Below are positions 6,622 through 13,277 of a stretch of 13,277 bases of DNA, piece after piece. The notes under the pieces are model-generated. The model saw only the letters and a program-made list of their open reading frames with translations, made no database searches and was not told where the DNA came from. Source of the DNA: Marinospirillum sp. (GTDB lineage: Bacteria; Pseudomonadota; Gammaproteobacteria; Pseudomonadales; Halomonadaceae); contig NZ_JACUUA010000088.1 in NCBI RefSeq assembly GCF_014859565.1, forward strand, positions 1 to 13,277. Reading direction: 5' to 3'. The position numbers and the translations under genes were made by a program. How positions within the stretch are numbered: position 1 is the first letter of the stretch; every line of letters begins with the position of its first letter.

Positions 6622-8586
6622 TCAAATATCGATGCTGGCGTAACCAGCATTGGTTTCAATGAATTCACGGCGCGGCGGTACTTCCTTGCCCATCAGCATC
6701 TCAAAAACTGCATCATCAGCCTCACGACCACCTTCGGAATATGTGACCTGTGCAAGGCGGCGCGTTTCTGGGTTCATGGCTGCTTCCCAAAGCTGCTCTG
6801 GGTTCATTTCACCTAGACCCTTGAATCGTTGCACCTGCCAGCGTTCAGGGCGCTCCTGACCACTCAAGAATGCTTGCAGCGCAGCATCATCCTTCAGGTA
6901 AACCGATTCCTTGCCTTTGAGGCTGGCGCGATACAGGGGCGGCAGTGCCACATACACATGACCACCCTCGATCAGTTCCGGGTAATACACATGACAGAAA
7001 GTCAGAAACAGGGTGGAAATGTGCGCACCATCCACGTCAGCATCGGCCAACGAAATGATTTTGTGGTAACGCAGTTTTTCCATATTCAGGTTGGTCTTGT
7101 GTCCAATGCCTAGCACCTGAATGATGTTTTTCACTTCTTCAGATGAGAGGATTCGACCCATATCCACGCGATAGGTATTCAGGATCTTCCCTTTCAATGG
7201 CAGGATGGCCTGGATCTTCCGATCACGCCCTTGCTTTGCCGAACCGCCTGCGGAATCACCTTCTACAACAAACAACTCACACAGAGTCGGGTCTTTTTCC
7301 TGACAGTCAGCCAGCTTGCCAGGCAGGGCTGTACTGGTGATCACAGACTTGCGATCCACAACGCTGGCGCGAGCTTTTTCACCCGCCTCACGCGCTTTCA
7401 TGGATAGCTTGATATCCTTGATGACGGATTTGGCTTCAGAGGGGTTTTCTTCAAAATACACCGCCAGCTGATCACTGATGGCGCGGCTCACTACCCCCTG
7501 AACACCCTGGTTGGTCAGCTTGTCTTTGGTTTGACCGGCGAACTTCGGCTCAGGCACCTTGACTGAGACCGCAGCCACCAAAGTGCTTAAAACGTCTTCA
7601 TTGGTAAAACGCTGGTTTTTCTTGTCAAACAGGTTGTTTTCTTCAGTGTATCGATTCAAAAAGCGGGTCACAGCCGTTGTCAGGCCGGTCACATGCTGAC
7701 CTTCTGAAGGGATTTTATTGGCATACCCAGCAATACGGCCAGCACGGTTGTGCCAGCGCAATGCAGCAGTCACATCCACCCAGCCTTCGCCGGGGATTTC
7801 TTCAACGCTATGTGCACTGATAGCCTGGCACTGAGGCTCGCCACTATTGGCACCGAGCATGTCGAGCATTTCCGAAAACTGCTCGTAACGGAAGGTGCGC
7901 TCAAAAACCTGCCCATCAATATCACCGTCCAAATGACGCTCATCAATCAGCGTCATGGTCAGTCCAGGTGTTAGGTAGGCTTCCGTCTGAATGCGATCCA
8001 GAACCGCTTCGCGGAAGTAGCCCTGAACCTCTGGCTCAAAATACTGTAAATCCAGCCAGAAGCGCACAGTGGTACCTGTTTTGTCTGAATCACCAATGCG
8101 CTCAACGGGTGCCTGGGGCTCGCCGCCATTGGTGAAGACCTGGCTGAACTTGCCACCATCACGCTCAATGGTGAGCTCCAGGCGGCTTGATAAGGCGTTT
8201 GTGACCGAGGCACCCACGCCATGCAGGCCGCCTGATGACTTGTAGGAATCATTGTCAAACTTGCCGCCGCCATGCAGCGTTGTGAACACAACGGTTGCCG
8301 CTGATATGCCTTTGCCGGGATGTATATCGACCGGAATGCCTCGGCCATCATCCTGCACAGAGGCTGAGCCATCATTGTGCAGTGTGATGGTGATATTCTG
8401 ACAAAAGCCATTCATGGCCTCATCTGTGGAATTATCCACGATCTCCCAGAGGCAGTGATGAAAGGCCTTTTGATCGGTGCCACCTATGTACATCCCAGGG
8501 CGCTTGCGCACAGGCTCAAGGCCTTCGAGCACCTGTATGGAGCTTGCGCCATAAGCTGGCGCGGCCGTTTGTAAATTATTATCCAT
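6622..8586 (-). CDS. gyrB: DNA gyrase subunit B, short form (ATPase/TOPRIM subunit)
   Basis: This ATPase subunit drives strand passage. From ATG 8586-8584 it has 654 residues; AAGGAAA sits just upstream, and a longer frame from 8667 would overlap the preceding gene. GHKL ATPase motifs are [10 protein letters not shown] (48-57), [11 protein letters not shown] (79-89), GGLHGVGA (119-126) and the lid lysine in QTK (352-354). The TOPRIM site is EGDSAGG (442-448) and DADVDGAH (515-522), with PLKGKILN (463-470) and the tail motif [15 protein letters not shown]. coli GyrB has 804 residues because of a roughly 165-residue insertion before RFKGLGEMN. That insertion is absent here: [12 protein letters not shown] runs directly into the conserved tail. 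The KQGRDRK and SVKVPEPKF segments resemble GyrB more than ParE. It directly precedes gyrA, so the two form one stoichiometric pair. Confidence 0.9.
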   Translation of the reverse strand: MDNNLQTAAPAYGASSIQVLEGLEPVRKRPGMYIGGTDQKAFHHCLWEIVDNSTDEAMNGFCQNITITLHNDGSASVQDDGRGIPVDIHPGKGISAATVVFTTLHGGGKFDNDSYKSSGGLHGVGASVTNALSSRLELTIERDGGKFSQVFTNGGEPQAPVERIGDSDKTGTTVRFWLDLQYFEPEVQGYFREAVLDRIQTEAYLTPGLTMTLIDERHLDGDIDGQVFERTFRYEQFSEMLDMLGANSGEPQCQAISAHSVEEIPGEGWVDVTAALRWHNRAGRIAGYANKIPSEGQHVTGLTTAVTRFLNRYTEENNLFDKKNQRFTNEDVLSTLVAAVSVKVPEPKFAGQTKDKLTNQGVQGVVSRAISDQLAVYFEENPSEAKSVIKDIKLSMKAREAGEKARASVVDRKSVITSTALPGKLADCQEKDPTLCELFVVEGDSAGGSAKQGRDRKIQAILPLKGKILNTYRVDMGRILSSEEVKNIIQVLGIGHKTNLNMEKLRYHKIISLADADVDGAHISTLFLTFCHVYYPELIEGGHVYVALPPLYRASLKGKESVYLKDDAALQAFLSGQERPERWQVQRFKGLGEMNPEQLWEAAMNPETRRLAQVTYSEGGREADDAVFEMLMGKEVPPRREFIETNAGYASIDI

Positions 8587-8620
8587 CGGGTTTCCTTGTC
8601 GGTCTGGTTGATTAATCTGT

Positions 8621-9019
8621 TCAGGCACAGCAGATGCGACCTTCCTCATTACGGCGCACAAAGGCACTTCGCTCAGCAGCCATGCGAGTCGCTTCCGTGC
8701 GCGGCATCAAAGGCACCATCAACTCATCGTCAGATGCATCCGGATTTCTGCGAATGCGGGATCGCAAGGTCTCAATTGGCAGGTTGCAGCAAGCTGACAG
8801 CCTTTTTGCGCGATCGTAAGGTTTTTCTGGTGGTCGTGACTTAGGCTCAACGGGGCGCAGCAAGAACTCATCTGTGGCTTCTGGGTTGCGGTATAAGCGG
8901 GAATACAGCGTGGAGTAAGCCAGGCGGCCATTACTGGCGCTGCGCAATCGGTTGAGTCGCTGCACCGTGGTTTCAGGGCGCGATTGCAGTTGATTCAGTT
9001 CGTAAGTGCTGAGCTTCAT
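8621..9019 (-). CDS. 132-residue protein with a duplicated HTH-like module
   Basis: I do not recognise this as a named family. It contains two similar segments of about 37 residues: 21-58 (RLNRLRSASNGRLAYSTLYS, then RLYRNPEATDEFLLRPVEP) and 70-106 (RAKRLSACCNLPIETLRSRI, then RRNPDASDDELMVPLMP). The shared pattern, S/E-TL-SR-R-NP-A-DE-L--P, resembles the small helix-turn-helix modules (GISYSTVYQRI...EEAL..P type) found in many phage and plasmid proteins. DNA binding is therefore plausible. The protein is very Arg-rich and ends in a CCA tail. The ATG at 9019-9017 lies 10 bases after the upstream stop and is preceded by TCCCTTTTTT, with no Shine-Dalgarno, so translation probably depends on coupling. 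The gene ends 34 bases before gyrB and could regulate the unit. Confidence 0.75.
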   Translation of the reverse strand: MKLSTYELNQLQSRPETTVQRLNRLRSASNGRLAYSTLYSRLYRNPEATDEFLLRPVEPKSRPPEKPYDRAKRLSACCNLPIETLRSRIRRNPDASDDELMVPLMPRTEATRMAAERSAFVRRNEEGRICCA

Positions 9020-9029
9020 AAAAAAGGGA

Positions 9030-9293
9030 TTAATGCATGATCAGGCTGTGGGGGCGATAAATACCCGTTTTTCGTTGTGCCGCTTTCATTGCATCATTCC
9101 AGTCTTCTGCGCATTCATCATCACAGAACTTTTGACCGGGCAGGGTTAGTCGGGCGCCACAGCCTGCGTGACACTGACCAACAGGCGGGAGTTCGTGACC
9201 TAAAGCCTTGTCCTGGCAATTCCGGATGCCGTGCTCTATCAGCTGGGCTGCCAGTTCTTCAGTGCGCTCAAGGCTGCGTTCATCAACGCTCAT
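9030..9293 (-). CDS. Small four-cysteine (putative zinc-binding) protein
   Basis: This is the first gene of the gyrase/primase unit. The preferred start, ATG 9293-9291, gives 87 residues and has AAGGAAAA upstream; an earlier in-frame start at 9326 would add 11 residues without a clear ribosome binding site. Residues 1-35 form a charged helix (DERSLERTEELAAQLIEHG). C41, C45, C57 and C61 (CHAGC...CDDEC, spacing C-x3-C-x11-C-x3-C) look like a treble-clef or zinc-ribbon site followed by a basic tail. A helix plus four-cysteine layout recalls the short TraR/DksA-like and zinc-ribbon proteins of phages and plasmids, but the spacing is not the DksA one. Its role is unknown. The gene leads into the 132-residue gene with a 10-base gap, and its AAGGAAAACCCG leader closely resembles the gyrB one. 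Confidence 0.72.
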   Translation of the reverse strand: MSVDERSLERTEELAAQLIEHGIRNCQDKALGHELPPVGQCHAGCGARLTLPGQKFCDDECAEDWNDAMKAAQRKTGIYRPHSLIMH

Positions 9294-9356
9294 CGGGTTT
9301 TCCTTTTCTTTTCTGCGACCACCCAAAAGGGCAGCAGTTGATTTTAGTTAGCAAAC

Positions 9357-9375
9357 AAGCCGCGCAAGGCGGCTT
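9357..9375. promoter_or_regulatory. Hairpin in the leader of the gyrase/primase unit
   Basis: AAGCCGC, loop GCAAG, GCGGCTT forms a 7-bp perfect stem between the promoter candidate and the first gene. Neither direction is followed by a continuous T-run (minus reads GTTTGCTAA), so it is a poor terminator. It could be an attenuator-like or RNA-stability element. Confidence 0.4.
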
Positions 9376-9395
9376 TGTTCATGTGTATGGGTTAT

Positions 9396-9423
9396 CCTAT
9401 ATTTTTTTAATGGTTCCGCGCAA
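9396..9423 (-). promoter_or_regulatory. Candidate promoter of the gyrB-gyrA-dnaG unit
   Basis: On the minus strand TTGCGC (9423-9418), a 16-base spacer containing an A-run, and TATAGG (9401-9396), continuing as ATAACCC. The spacing and the TATAGG hexamer match the candidate hipB promoter. The 10-mer TAGGATAACC (9399-9390) is identical to 1731-1740 in the hip intergenic region. The assignment is by eye. Confidence 0.4.
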
Positions 9424-9452
9424 GCCTTTTTGCCCATCGATGCCTAATGAGC

Positions 9453-9476
9453 AAAAAAAGCACCCGAAGGTGCTTT
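9453..9476 (-). terminator. Rho-independent terminator of the 434-residue protein gene
   Basis: On the minus strand AGCACC, loop TTCG, GGTGCT is followed by a T-run, 36 bases after the stop codon. The UUCG tetraloop and clean U-tract make it a strong terminator. It separates this gene from the gyrase/primase unit. Confidence 0.9.
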
Positions 9477-9511
9477 GTATATGGCTTCTGACTAGGTCTT
9501 ATGCCACCCTC

Positions 9512-10816
9512 TCAGAGGGCTGGCTGTCCATTTGAATTGGATTGAGCGGTTTTCGTATCGGTCAGACCGTCTTCTGATGGTTCGGCCTGTTGATGCTGGT
9601 TAATCAGTTGCTCTAGTTCCGCCTGCTGGCGCTCAAGCTCCTGCTTGCCAGCGGCCAAAAGATTGTGATGACCAGGGTAGGGTGTCGTCATAATACCGGC
9701 AATAAAGCCATGAACCGCCATTGCCGCTGACTCTGCCGTGATCAATCCGCGACCTTTGGCGAGCTCTAGCATAAAATTCATAATGGAGCGCACCGTTTCA
9801 GTCATTTCAACCACGGTTGCCGCACTGCGAAGATCGGTATCAGGTATCTCTGGCATGTCGGGCTCCATCCCCTCTTCTGCCAGTCGCTGATTTGCACGGC
9901 AGTGAGTTTTAAACCCCGTATTCATGCCAAACTGATAAAACTGCTCGTACAGCTGATCACTGGTGTAGTGAAGCTGAGAATGTTTTTCCTGATTCTTTTG
10001 AGATCCGGAAAGATCACCCAGAATACCGGTCAGTGCGGATAGCGCCCAATGGTGCGAACGCTCAATAGGGTCATATTGATCCAATTTGTTCACAGGTATC
10101 AGGTTCGGGTAATCAGTGATCAGCTGGTAACCCTCGTCAGGCCGATAGTCCCGCTCCGGCAATGCGTACATCCGACCATCAAAGCTTTCAAGAATAATCA
10201 TTTTTTCTTTTTGATACTCTTCATTGAGCATTAAATCCTGATGACCATACATGATCTCCACGACATCCTGATGCCCGATAGCGCGAAGCTGATCCGCTCT
10301 TTCAAGTCGCGCCTTCTGCGCAGCGAACCGAGGATTCGGTGTGAGGCCGTGGGTGGGTGCAAAATAACGCAAGCTGTCGCATGGCTCAAAATAAATAGGC
10401 CAGTTTAAATTGACACTGCGCTCAAGGCGCAGATCTTCCATATCTGCAGTCTCACCTTTGAGCCCATTTACTTCGTACCATTTTTTTCGCAGAGCCTGAC
10501 TATCGAAAAGAGCGATATCCATGCCTTTACTGGCTGGGTATGCAAGATGCCCGTCAGGCTGCGAAACCCCAAGGCGGCGCGCCTCTTCAGAGAGCAATTC
10601 GTTGGCAGCCTCACGGTTCATCAGTATGCCCCGATCGAGGGTTGCGCCAAGATACCAGGCGCCACGCAGCAATGGATAAACATGGCTGATAGGACCCCAA
10701 GGCTGAACACCACGCAAACGATCAATCTCCTTTTTCATTTCAGAGGGTTCAGGCTGATTCTTCCAGGTTGCATAGGGATCTTCATGTGGGTTGTACCCAA
10801 GTAAATAAGGTTGCAT
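9512..10816 (-). CDS. 434-residue protein of unknown function
   Basis: I do not recognise this protein. The ATG at 10816-10814 has CAGGAGA nine bases upstream and is the natural start. There is no signal peptide or convincing membrane segment, so it is probably cytoplasmic. The N-terminal third is rich in aromatic residues (YATWKNQPEP, GAWYLGATL, NWPIYFEPCDSLRYF). The middle has the acidic/aromatic stretch ERDYRPDEGYQLITDYP and a segment around ERSHHWALSALTGIL. From about 325 it becomes helical. Residues about 385-411 (ERQQAELEQLINQHQQA) suggest a short coiled coil, before a polar, disordered-looking tail. No catalytic motif is evident. It has its own promoter candidate and terminator, so it is a single-gene transcript lying between motility-type genes and the replication-type unit. 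Confidence 0.85.
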   Translation of the reverse strand: MQPYLLGYNPHEDPYATWKNQPEPSEMKKEIDRLRGVQPWGPISHVYPLLRGAWYLGATLDRGILMNREAANELLSEEARRLGVSQPDGHLAYPASKGMDIALFDSQALRKKWYEVNGLKGETADMEDLRLERSVNLNWPIYFEPCDSLRYFAPTHGLTPNPRFAAQKARLERADQLRAIGHQDVVEIMYGHQDLMLNEEYQKEKMIILESFDGRMYALPERDYRPDEGYQLITDYPNLIPVNKLDQYDPIERSHHWALSALTGILGDLSGSQKNQEKHSQLHYTSDQLYEQFYQFGMNTGFKTHCRANQRLAEEGMEPDMPEIPDTDLRSAATVVEMTETVRSIMNFMLELAKGRGLITAESAAMAVHGFIAGIMTTPYPGHHNLLAAGKQELERQQAELEQLINQHQQAEPSEDGLTDTKTAQSNSNGQPAL

Positions 10817-10902
10817 TCAAGACTCTCCTGTTTGTTGCTCAGCCTCTGACTGATGCCCGCAGTGTAAGTGGCAAGTATTCAATGTCGCGCTTTTGAACTC
10901 TA

Positions 10903-10931
10903 GCCATAAGCTGAAAACTTGCTTAATTCAA
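10903..10931 (-). promoter_or_regulatory. Candidate sigma-70 promoter of the 434-residue protein gene
   Basis: On the minus strand TTGAAT (10931-10926), a 17-base spacer and TATGGC (10908-10903). It lies about 85 bases upstream of the start codon, in the only sizeable non-coding stretch here (10817-11030). Confidence 0.45.
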
Positions 10932-10964
10932 TGAGATTCACCTGAATTGCGCGAGAAGTCCTTG

Positions 10965-10982
10965 GCCAGTCGCCAGACTGGC
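10965..10982. repeat. 7-bp perfect hairpin downstream of the chemotaxis-type gene
   Basis: GCCAGTC, loop GCCA, GACTGGC, about 50 bases past the stop of the PAS/MCP gene. No T-run follows in either direction, so it is not a classical terminator. It may protect the 3' end of the mRNA. Confidence 0.45.
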
Positions 10983-11030
10983 ATAGCTTGCTTTTCGGAC
11001 GACTCTTGCGCAGGAGCATCAGGACTGCGA

Positions 11031-11732
11031 TTAACTGCCAAGCAGTGACGAGGCGGTCTGGGAGACGTTTTCTGCGCCCCGCTGAATTTCATCCATGATG
11101 CGCGAGACCTGTTCAATCTTCATGCGACCATCATCCGAGGTGAAGCGGGCGGTCTCAATGGTTTTGGTGACTTCATCAAGCATCTGGCGATTACGGGCAA
11201 CTACATCAGCAATTTCAGAAGTGGAGCTTGAGGTGCGACCGGCAAGCTGGCGCACTTCATCTGCCACCACTGCAAAGCCACGCCCCTGATCACCAGCCCT
11301 GGCAGCCTCAATGGCAGCATTCAGTGCCAGCAGGTTGGTTTGCTTTACAACACGGGTGACCGTGCCAGCGGTATTGCGAACCGGAAAATAGGTGGTTTCA
11401 ATCCAGATGCTTTCCCCGCGCGCATTGATCCGCTCAAACTGACCGCTGTGTGAATCACCGGAAGACAATTTGCGCCAGAAGGATGAGTAGGCGCTAGACT
11501 GCTGGTATTCCTTGGTGCAGAACATGCGATGATGCTGACCCTTGATCTGCTCAAGGGTGTATCCCATCGCATCCAGAAAAAGACCGTTGGCCGTGATAAC
11601 GGTGCCATCGGGTCTGAATTCGATCACCGCATTGTGACTGCGTATGGCATCAATCAGGTGATGGGCTTCTGCCAATTCACCCTGGGCAGCTTCCAAGGCT
11701 TGGGTCAGCGCCCTGGCTTTAAATAATGGCAT
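11031..11732 (-). CDS. Soluble PAS-domain chemotaxis-type protein with a shortened MCP domain
   Basis: Members of this group sense an intracellular cue through PAS and signal to CheA/CheW or a similar partner. The chosen start is ATG 11732-11730 ([11 protein letters not shown], 233 residues, GGAG eight bases upstream); a TTG at 11759 would add nine residues. Residues 1-26 form an amphipathic helix, and about 27-128 a PAS domain ([52 protein letters not shown]). Residues 131-210 carry the MCP tip [17 protein letters not shown]...[19 protein letters not shown] and the returning helix. No transmembrane segment is present. The PAS end (VVK, 128-130) joins the MCP tip directly. The helix of about 80 residues that normally leads to the tip is missing, so the antiparallel hairpin cannot form in the standard way. 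The protein may be a deletion derivative or a specialised short form. Confidence 0.85.
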   Translation of the reverse strand: MPLFKARALTQALEAAQGELAEAHHLIDAIRSHNAVIEFRPDGTVITANGLFLDAMGYTLEQIKGQHHRMFCTKEYQQSSAYSSFWRKLSSGDSHSGQFERINARGESIWIETTYFPVRNTAGTVTRVVKQTNLLALNAAIEAARAGDQGRGFAVVADEVRQLAGRTSSSTSEIADVVARNRQMLDEVTKTIETARFTSDDGRMKIEQVSRIMDEIQRGAENVSQTASSLLGS

Positions 11733-11751
11733 TTGATGGACTCCGGAGAAA

Positions 11752-11786
11752 GGTTGCAAACTATTGAGATTTTGATAGTAACAACC
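11752..11786. promoter_or_regulatory. Imperfect inverted repeat just upstream of the PAS/MCP gene
   Basis: GGTTG-caa-ACTAT, a 10-base centre, ATAGT-aa-CAACC: ten paired bases with an asymmetric internal mismatch. It begins 20 bases before the ATG, overlapping the leader and close to the ribosome binding site. It could be an operator or a translational hairpin. The rest of the 115-base gap shows no clear promoter. Confidence 0.4.
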
Positions 11787-11847
11787 AGAAAGCCCGATGT
11801 GATTGCAAAGATTGCCAGCAAATGAATGTTAGACAATGTTAATATAG

Positions 11848-13277
11848 TTAAAGACGAACAACCGTTGTACGCTCTTCATCAAGCAGCCAAATAGATTGTC
11901 CTCTGCTTTCCTCTTTCATGGTTTTGGCTATACCGGCAATCCGCAATTCAACACCTGGATGAATCAATCCATTCACTGTGATTCGGGTTCGCCTTAGCCG
12001 TTCAATCTTTGCCATAAGGCGCGCATGCAGCATGCCTAAGCGATCACGTTGCTCTTGTATGACCTTCCTCTTTTCAAGAAGTAAGACTTTCTTTTGCTTC
12101 ATGGCATCCAGGCCACCCCCGCGCTTAATGGCTCTGCCTAATTCGATCAGCCGATAATGCTGCTGATCAAGCTGCTCCATACCCTTCATCAACTCAGCCT
12201 CCTTTGCCTGCCAGTGCTTGGTGCACCCCACATCCAGAACCGTTGGGTGGTAAGTCGGGGCTCCCGCTGTCTTAATCTCAATTCCGTTTACCGCCTTCAG
12301 CATGCCGCCGCTAACCAACCCCTTGCCCTGCACACTGATACGATCACCGGCTTCCAAATCTGAATGATGGACGCTGCTGCCAATCGTGATGTTTCCACCG
12401 GCTTTTATCGCTGCTTCGTGAGCATATTTAACCCGAATATCACCCTTGGCGTGTACATGGCTACGTTCACTGGCATCCTTAGCTGTCACCTTGCCAATGA
12501 CACCACCGTAAATCTCAATATGTCCACCGGCCTGAATGACAGCCTGATCCACAAGTCCGCCTATTTTTACATCACCGGACACCATGATCTTCATGCCCGG
12601 CTGAACATCACCGGTAACCAGAAGACTGCCATCAAAACGGATATGCCCAGTTTTGATGTTTACCTCCTTGAGTTTAAGGATCGGCTCAACCCTAACACCG
12701 GTTGGCGGCAATACCGGCAGCCCACTGATCGCAGCCAGCCATAAGCCTGGGTTACCGGCATCTTCAATCACGCTCGAGTGGGCTTTAATCTTGTAAGGCT
12801 TGCCTGGCATCGGCTTGACCCGGTCACCCGCAACGGTCTGTCCAGCTTCACCCGGGGTTTCAGGGTGCAGTCGCAGCAGCGGCTGTCCTGCTTCGATGAA
12901 TGGAAAGTCCCCCATCTCACGAAAATCCACAGCTTCCAGTGACTCGGATAGAGACTCGGAAAGCTCAAATCGACGATCGGAAAAGTCTTCAGTCAACGGC
13001 TCGATCCAGCCATCTGTACCGTGCTTAACTGGGCGGCCATACGCAATAACCGCACAGTACACGTCTTCCGTATTGCGCAGGCGCTCCATCAGATCTGAGC
13101 TGATGATTTCATCCACAACATCTGACTGGATGCCACGAATCACTTTTGAGCCACGCAGGGCGTTATTCACCTGAAGACGGTCTAAAGCCTCACCGCGCCC
13201 TATCGGGCCCATGACCACAACACCGGCCAGCATTTGATTAGGACTCTTGTGAATGATCAGTGACGCATTTTTTGACT
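11848..13277 (-). CDS. FapA-like (DUF342) protein, 5' end outside the window
   Basis: The frame stays open from the Met at 13233 to the window edge (15 more codons, including NASLIIHKSPNQ), so that Met is probably internal and the gene is partial; at least 475 residues are present. Numbering from that Met, 1-185 hold the family's N-terminal region, with the short GRPVKHGTDGWIEP motif at 66-79. Residues 190-330 form a series of short beta-repeats with regularly spaced glycines (VTGDVQPGMKIMVSGDVKIG, IQAGGHIEIYGGVIGKV, IKAGGNITIG), typical of a beta-helix. Residues about 340-415 are a long coiled coil, and a final beta segment follows. DUF342 proteins are called FapA (flagellar assembly protein A) because some affect polar flagella or their regulators; the biochemical role is poorly known. 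The neighbouring PAS/MCP gene suits a motility link. The partial N-terminus limits subtype assignment. Confidence 0.85.
   Translation of the reverse strand, partial: SKNASLIIHKSPNQMLAGVVVMGPIGRGEALDRLQVNNALRGSKVIRGIQSDVVDEIISSDLMERLRNTEDVYCAVIAYGRPVKHGTDGWIEPLTEDFSDRRFELSESLSESLEAVDFREMGDFPFIEAGQPLLRLHPETPGEAGQTVAGDRVKPMPGKPYKIKAHSSVIEDAGNPGLWLAAISGLPVLPPTGVRVEPILKLKEVNIKTGHIRFDGSLLVTGDVQPGMKIMVSGDVKIGGLVDQAVIQAGGHIEIYGGVIGKVTAKDASERSHVHAKGDIRVKYAHEAAIKAGGNITIGSSVHHSDLEAGDRISVQGKGLVSGGMLKAVNGIEIKTAGAPTYHPTVLDVGCTKHWQAKEAELMKGMEQLDQQHYRLIELGRAIKRGGGLDAMKQKKVLLLEKRKVIQEQRDRLGMLHARLMAKIERLRRTRITVNGLIHPGVELRIAGIAKTMKEESRGQSIWLLDEERTTVVRL

Noticed and set aside
6609..6668. N-terminal extension of gyrA starting at 6668, overlapping gyrB
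   Set aside because: The extension has no recognisable GyrA residues. The ATG at 6608 has AGGA upstream and fits directly behind the gyrB stop.
4026..8586. Reading the pair as topoisomerase IV (parE-parC)
   Set aside because: [10 protein letters not shown], the 860-residue length with an acidic tail, and the KQGRDRK and [10 protein letters not shown] segments are gyrase-like. ParC would show GNWGAPDDPKS and a shorter C-terminal domain.
1937..8586. Plus-strand open frames inside dnaG, gyrA and gyrB
   Set aside because: They are antisense shadows of strongly conserved genes, with no ribosome binding sites or protein-like composition.
8587..8667. N-terminal extension of gyrB starting at 8667
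   Set aside because: It would overlap the 132-residue gene. The ATG at 8586 has AAGGAAA upstream and gives a normal GyrB N-terminus.
9357..9375. Hairpin as an intrinsic terminator
   Set aside because: No gene ends just before it on the plus strand, and the following bases are not a continuous T-run on either strand.
10928..11116. Frameshifted C-terminal continuation of the PAS/MCP gene
   Set aside because: The overlapping frame is Pro/Ser-rich and lacks any recognisable MCP tail; the annotated stop leaves a sensible helix end. A sequencing or real frameshift cannot be excluded but has no positive support.
1..13277. tRNA, rRNA, CRISPR array or replication origin
   Set aside because: No cloverleaf pattern, rRNA motif, regularly spaced repeat series, DnaA-box cluster or iteron array was seen in the non-coding stretches.

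Overview
The window looks like gammaproteobacterial DNA of moderate GC, possibly from a marine Oceanospirillales-type organism. The basis is the DnaG and GyrA sequence style, the acidic GyrA tail, a soluble PAS/chemotaxis-type protein and a FapA-like (DUF342) protein. The lineage is inferred by eye and not confirmed. All recognisable long genes lie on the minus strand, so the layout is given in their direction of transcription, from high to low coordinates.

Right part (13277 to 9453): a FapA/DUF342 gene whose 5' end lies outside the window; a short soluble PAS plus MCP-signalling protein that seems to lack one helix of the MCP hairpin; and a 434-residue protein I do not recognise, with its own promoter candidate and a clear intrinsic terminator.

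Centre (9423 to 1937): one tightly packed minus-strand transcription unit. It holds a small four-cysteine protein, a 132-residue protein with a duplicated HTH-like module, gyrB, gyrA, a previously easy-to-miss 52-residue membrane protein, and dnaG. In most gammaproteobacteria gyrB sits with dnaA-dnaN-recF, gyrA is elsewhere, and dnaG sits with rpsU-rpoD. A gyrB-gyrA-dnaG unit led by two small phage/plasmid-like genes is therefore unusual. The GyrB has the short form (654 residues, no proteobacterial insertion) and the GyrA box is degenerate, so this may be an additional or replacement gyrase on an accessory replicon, chromid or integrated element.

Left part (1936 to 1): a hipB-hipA type II toxin-antitoxin pair on the minus strand. 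Divergent from it is a tiny plus-strand gene for a 32-residue hydrophobic peptide, with a strong ribosome binding site and its own intrinsic terminator. The hipB and peptide promoters appear to overlap on a small palindrome, and a related 10-base motif recurs at the promoter of the gyrase/primase unit. A 15-base inverted repeat that carries the ribosome binding sites of both hipA and the peptide gene flanks hipB. The extreme left edge carries a long hairpin resembling the right end of an IS200/IS605-family (TnpB) element, suggesting that the toxin-antitoxin locus lies beside a mobile element.
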